A stretch of DNA of 9,276 nt from an uncultured Verrucomicrobiales bacterium (GTDB lineage: Bacteria; Verrucomicrobiota; Verrucomicrobiia; Verrucomicrobiales; Akkermansiaceae), in NCBI GenBank assembly GCA_937969125.1, contig CALBVA010000258.1, positions 1 through 9,276 on the forward strand, given 5' to 3'. This document shows positions 6,378-9,276 of the stretch, one piece after another (the stretch's first letter is position 1; every line of letters starts with the position of its first letter). The translations under genes and the position numbers were made by a program. The notes beneath the pieces are model-generated. The model was not told where the DNA came from, did not search any database, and was given only the letters and a program-made list of their open reading frames with translations.

Positions 6378-7034
6378 CTATAAAGTGAGACCAACGAGCG
6401 ATGAGATGACGCGATCCGCTCCGCACTCACGGAGCTGGTCTTCATTAAAAGCTCCGGTGGCAACTGCGATGCAGGGCGCGCCGATGGCGTGAGCGCAGGC
6501 GACATCCTTCGGGGTATCTCCGATGACAATGACTTCCGCCACCGTGAAGTTTTTCCCGGTGGTGAGATTCGCGCGCTGGATGGCAATCGGTCCGAGCTTG
6601 TTGCGGTCCCAATGATCGTCGCCGTAGGAGCCGAACTGGAAATGCTCACTGAGACCGTAGTGCCCAACCTTAATGACCGCACCCCTTTCAATGTTCCCGG
6701 TCATGAGCCCCAGCGTGTGGCCATCGTCCTCTAGACGAGCGATGAGATCGATGGAACCATCGAGCACTGATCCACCAAAAGAGGAATCATGGAGATTCCG
6801 CTGCATCAGGGGCAGGTAGCATTGGTAGAATTCCTCCTCGATTTTCGGGTCATACGGACGGTCGAAGTGCTCGAAGAGGCCGCGAACGATGCCGCTGTCA
6901 GTACTACCGGCGAGATCGAGCGGCGGGCCTTCGGAGCCGAAGATCTCGAGTGCGGCTTCATTGAGCGCACTCATTCCAGCACCGCCGGTGTCGATGAGGG
7001 TGCAATCGATGTCGAAGAGGATGAGTTTTTTCAT
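6378..7034 (-). CDS. HAD-superfamily phosphatase (phosphoglycolate-phosphatase-like)
   Basis: 218 aa cytoplasmic hydrolase that removes phosphate through an aspartyl-phosphate intermediate. HAD motif I is FDIDCTLID at residues 7-15 with Asp8 (nucleophile) and Asp10 (acid/base). Motif II is Thr112 in LMTGN. The basic residue of motif III is probably Lys146 or Arg144 in the DRNKLGP segment. Motif IV is VIGDTPKDV with Asp173 and Asp177. The segment from about 16 to 95 is an alpha-helical C1-type cap, as in phosphoglycolate and beta-phosphoglucomutase-type enzymes. Motif I has Cys11 where most relatives have Gly (DxDGT). The substrate cannot be read from sequence. The start at 7034 places motif I at the normal distance, but it has no ribosome-binding site: the U-tract of a strong terminator lies only about six bases upstream. 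The gene is followed 35 bases later by the M42 peptidase. Confidence 0.92.
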   Translation of the reverse strand: MKKLILFDIDCTLIDTGGAGMSALNEAALEIFGSEGPPLDLAGSTDSGIVRGLFEHFDRPYDPKIEEEFYQCYLPLMQRNLHDSSFGGSVLDGSIDLIARLEDDGHTLGLMTGNIERGAVIKVGHYGLSEHFQFGSYGDDHWDRNKLGPIAIQRANLTTGKNFTVAEVIVIGDTPKDVACAHAIGAPCIAVATGAFNEDQLRECGADRVISSLVGLTL

Positions 7035-7040
7035 GGGCAG

Positions 7041-7067
7041 AAAAAACGGGAGCAGGTGCTCCCGTTT
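7041..7067 (-). terminator. Strong Rho-independent terminator after infC
   Basis: Read on the minus strand, AAACGGGAGC (7067-7058), a 4-base loop (7057-7054) and GCTCCCGTTT (7053-7044) form a perfect 10-bp GC-rich stem (closing to 11 bp with a smaller loop), ending in six T residues (7046-7041). It starts 30 bases after the infC stop, so it should end the thrS-infC transcript. It finishes just six bases before the HAD start codon. Confidence 0.93.
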
Positions 7068-7097
7068 GATTGTTAAGTTTTGATTGAGATTGAGGAC

Positions 7098-7820
7098 TTA
7101 TTCCTCCTCGTCGGTGGAGTCAGCTTTGACCTCTGGCTCCCCGGTAGGGGCGTCCTCACCTTCGTGTTCGTGGTCCTCGCTCTCGATGTCATCCGAATCG
7201 TCGAACTCGTGGTCCTTCGCTTCGTCTTCGTGAATGAGTTCCCCGTGCGAGAGCATGAAGTGGCGTTCGCGTTTTTCGGGAGCAATTGGAGAGAGCACCA
7301 TGCCGATGGCACGGCCGGCCAGCTTTGGAGCCTGATCGACGTGGGACATGCCGGAGAGATCCTTCATGACCTTCTGCATCACCTCGAAACCGATTTCACG
7401 GTGGGCATTCTCACGACCACGGAACTGGAGCTGAACGCGCACCTTGTTCCCCTCATCGAGGAATTTTTCGGCGCGGGCACACTTGATGTTGTAGTCGTGC
7501 TCCTCGGTGCGGACGCGGAATTTGACTTCCTTCATCTTCACCGGCCCCTTGCTCTTGGAAGTTTTCTTGAGCTTGGACTGCTCATATTTGTATTTGCCAT
7601 AGTCCACGATCCGGCAAACCGGCGGGTCTGCGGCAGCCGCGATTTCGACGAGATCGAGCCCCACGGATTTCGCTTTATCGATAGCCTCACGGGTCGTCAT
7701 GACGCCGAGCTGCTGGCTGTCCTCGCCGTAAACGACGCGAACTTTTGGAGCACGAATACGATCGTTCACCCGGGTCATATCCCGGCGTGCTCTTTTGAAC
7801 TTCTTCTTTTTCTTGGCTAT
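7098..7820 (-). CDS. infC: Translation initiation factor IF-3, probable AUA start, acidic tail
   Basis: 240 aa if started at 7820. IF-3 binds the 30S subunit, blocks premature 50S joining and checks the start codon and initiator tRNA. The N-domain is clear (TRVNDRIRAPKVRVV from residue 16; LGVMTTREAIDKAK; GLDLVEIA; PPVCRIVDYGKYKYE to about 80), followed by a Lys-rich linker and the C-domain (KMKEVKFRVRTEEHDY; FLDEGNKVRVQLQFRGRE; ending about residue 181). Residues 197-240 are an acidic extension with 23 Asp/Glu among 44 residues, absent from the 180-aa E. coli protein. No ATG lies before the conserved core except 7778, which would leave a 2-residue lead (MTRVND). ATA at 7820 would begin a typical basic N-terminus (MAKKKKKFKRARRD). 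TTG at 7874 would add an unusual extra 18 residues. Rare AUU/AUC starts, used for autoregulation, are known for infC elsewhere. Identity is certain; the start is inferred. Confidence 0.9.
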   Translation of the reverse strand: MAKKKKKFKRARRDMTRVNDRIRAPKVRVVYGEDSQQLGVMTTREAIDKAKSVGLDLVEIAAAADPPVCRIVDYGKYKYEQSKLKKTSKSKGPVKMKEVKFRVRTEEHDYNIKCARAEKFLDEGNKVRVQLQFRGRENAHREIGFEVMQKVMKDLSGMSHVDQAPKLAGRAIGMVLSPIAPEKRERHFMLSHGELIHEDEAKDHEFDDSDDIESEDHEHEGEDAPTGEPEVKADSTDEEE

Positions 7821-7995
7821 GGTCTTAGCAGGTTGTGGTTTTGGCTGACACGTCGACGCCGTCCGCAGAAGCAAACGAGATCACGTATCCAGATTTTTTA
7901 ATGTCTCCCGAATCGGGTAACACGCAAGCGACATCTCTCAGCAGACCGCTCATCGCAGGCAGGCGGGCTGGATTGACAATCGAGCCCCTGACTCA
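7821..7995 (-). promoter_or_regulatory. infC leader / thrS-infC intergenic region
   Basis: A gap of 175 bases separates the thrS stop from the proposed infC start, much longer than the other gaps here. It contains a perfect 11-base palindrome, CCCGAATCGGG (7907-7917). Beside it on the minus strand is a weak promoter-like pair: TTGCGT, then CATTAA 18 bases later, ahead of an A-run (about 7899-7894). Matches to consensus are poor, so a separate infC promoter is only suggested. No coding frame is convincing. Confidence 0.3.
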
Positions 7996-9276
7996 TCACA
8001 GGGAGCGATTAGAAATGTCTTCGGTAATCTTGCTGACGAAATCATTCGTGGAAATGCTGCCGAGATCTCCTTGATCTCGATGGCGCACGCTGACGGAATT
8101 CTCCTCCACTTCACGTGCTCCTAGGACGGCAAGGTATGGAACGCGGTCCATGCGGGCAAGACGAATCTTGGCCCCGATTTTGTCACCAGTATTATCGATG
8201 GCCACACGCACTCCGGCTTCCGCCAACTCATTAACGAGCGCCTGAGCCTCGGTGGAGAATTTCTCCGAGATCGGCAGGACGCGAACCTGCTCCGGCGCGA
8301 GCCAGGTGGGGAACTTACCCTCGAAGTGCTCGATCAGTAATCCGACGAAGCGCTCCAGCGAACCGAAGGGCGCGCGGTGAATCATGACCGGAGTGTGAGG
8401 TTTGTTGTCCGAGCCGATGTAGCTCAGCCCGAATCTGACGGGGAGATTGTAATCCACCTGCACCGTGCCGAGCTGCCAGTCGCGGCCAATGACGTCCTTC
8501 ACCACGAAGTCGATCTTTGGTCCGTAGAAAGCAGCCTCGCCCGGCTCTTCGGTATAATCGACGCCGAGGGTTTGCACAGCCTCGCGGAGGGCGGCTTCGG
8601 CCTTGTCCCAGTTTTCCGGGTCGCCGACGTATTTATCAGAGTCGGGATCGCGCAGTGAGAGGCGCACCCCGTAGTCGTCCATGCCGAGGGTCCCGAGAAC
8701 CTTCTTCACCAATCCCAGGCAGCCCTGGATTTCCTCGCCAAGTTGTTCCGGCGTGCAGAAGAGGTGGGCATCATCCTGAGTGAAGCTGCGCACACGGGTC
8801 AGGCCGCCAAGCTCGCCGGATTGCTCCCAGCGGTAAACGGTGCCGAATTCGGCCAATCTCACCGGAAGGTCGCGATACGAGCGGTGCTCGCTATCGAAGA
8901 TCTTGATGTGATGCGGGCAATTCATCGGCTTGAGAAGGAAGCCCTCGATCTCGCCGGTGGAGATGAAATTGACCAAATCCGAACACTTCGCGCCGTCGTC
9001 TGCGAGTTGCTTAAGCGCATCGCGATCCACCACGGGAGGAAATTGACTGTCCTCGTAGTATGGGAAGTGGCCGGAGGTTTTGTAGAGGTCCAGCTTGCCA
9101 ATATGCGGAGTGAAGACCTGGAAGTAGCCCTGCTTATCGAGCTCCTCCGTGATGAAGTCCTGCAGCTGACGGCGAATGATCCCCCCTTTCGGCTTCCAGA
9201 GCGGAAGCCCCTGCCCCACCGACTCATCGAAGGTAAACAGATTCATCTCCTTACCAAGACGACGGTGGTCGCGCTT
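7996..9276 (-). CDS. thrS: Threonyl-tRNA synthetase (5' end beyond window)
   Basis: Class II aminoacyl-tRNA synthetase charging tRNA-Thr. The frame is open to the right edge (first visible residues KRDHRRLGKE), so the start, the TGS domain and the editing domain are outside; 426 C-terminal residues are visible. Numbered from the edge: motif 1 spans about 30-60; the zinc site is Cys120 (KPMNCPHH), His171 (DDAHLFC) and His300 (VMIHRAPFGS), the standard Cys-His-His triad; motif 2 is at about 140-165, including VYRWEQSGELGGLTRVRSF with Arg149 and Arg163; motif 3 is at about 303-318 (FGSLERFVGLLIEHF). The anticodon-binding domain follows (LAPEQVRVLPIS to the end). About 25 extra residues compared with the E. 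coli protein sit between SGHFPYYEDSQF and the zinc Cys. It is followed by infC, as in many bacteria. Confidence 0.97.
   Translation of the reverse strand, partial: KRDHRRLGKEMNLFTFDESVGQGLPLWKPKGGIIRRQLQDFITEELDKQGYFQVFTPHIGKLDLYKTSGHFPYYEDSQFPPVVDRDALKQLADDGAKCSDLVNFISTGEIEGFLLKPMNCPHHIKIFDSEHRSYRDLPVRLAEFGTVYRWEQSGELGGLTRVRSFTQDDAHLFCTPEQLGEEIQGCLGLVKKVLGTLGMDDYGVRLSLRDPDSDKYVGDPENWDKAEAALREAVQTLGVDYTEEPGEAAFYGPKIDFVVKDVIGRDWQLGTVQVDYNLPVRFGLSYIGSDNKPHTPVMIHRAPFGSLERFVGLLIEHFEGKFPTWLAPEQVRVLPISEKFSTEAQALVNELAEAGVRVAIDNTGDKIGAKIRLARMDRVPYLAVLGAREVEENSVSVRHRDQGDLGSISTNDFVSKITEDISNRSL

Noticed and set aside
7080..7901. 273-codon plus-strand frame opposite infC
   Set aside because: Entirely antisense to a clear IF-3 gene; its apparent hydrophobic composition comes from the complement of charged codons.
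7986..8003. Inverted repeat CCCTG/CAGGG at the thrS stop as a terminator
   Set aside because: The stem is only 5 bp with an 8-base loop, and no T-run follows on the minus strand; thrS and infC are more likely read through.

Overview
This window looks like a chromosomal, moderately GC-rich segment from a member of the PVC superphylum, most likely Verrucomicrobiota. That placement is inferred from three things: a CdsZ-type coiled-coil/zinc-ribbon protein, a divergent CHASE2-like membrane protein, and the style of the IF-3 and ThrRS proteins. No mobile element, CRISPR array, rRNA or tRNA was seen. Most genes are core or housekeeping, and I did not find an obviously new defence or mobile system.

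Left half, plus strand (about 214-4195): four co-directional genes separated by gaps of about 20-55 bases. The first two form a sugar-1-phosphate salvage pair. One is a nucleotidyltransferase of the MurU type carrying an extra C-terminal left-handed beta-helix. The other is an AmgK-type anomeric sugar kinase of the aminoglycoside-phosphotransferase fold. Together they would turn N-acetylmuramic acid (possibly also GlcNAc) into the UDP-sugar, bypassing de novo synthesis and recycling cell-wall sugar. They are followed by a membrane protein with a CHASE2-like extracytoplasmic region, no catalytic output domain, and a perfect 27-bp in-frame tandem duplication in its membrane region. The fourth gene encodes the CdsZ-like zinc-ribbon protein.

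Centre (4196-4322): a short convergent intergenic region with a nested inverted repeat that could end transcription on both strands.

Right half, minus strand (read from right to left): threonyl-tRNA synthetase (5' part outside the window), translation initiation factor IF-3, a strong intrinsic terminator, a HAD phosphatase, an M42-family metallopeptidase, and a Wzz-like polysaccharide co-polymerase. thrS-infC is the classical order, but the usual rpmI-rplT do not follow.

The most interesting points are: a probable AUA start codon for infC; a terminator whose U-tract lies a few bases before the HAD start codon; the 27-bp in-frame duplication; the CHASE2-like protein without an effector; the beta-helix extension on the MurU-like enzyme; and the general absence of Shine-Dalgarno sequences.
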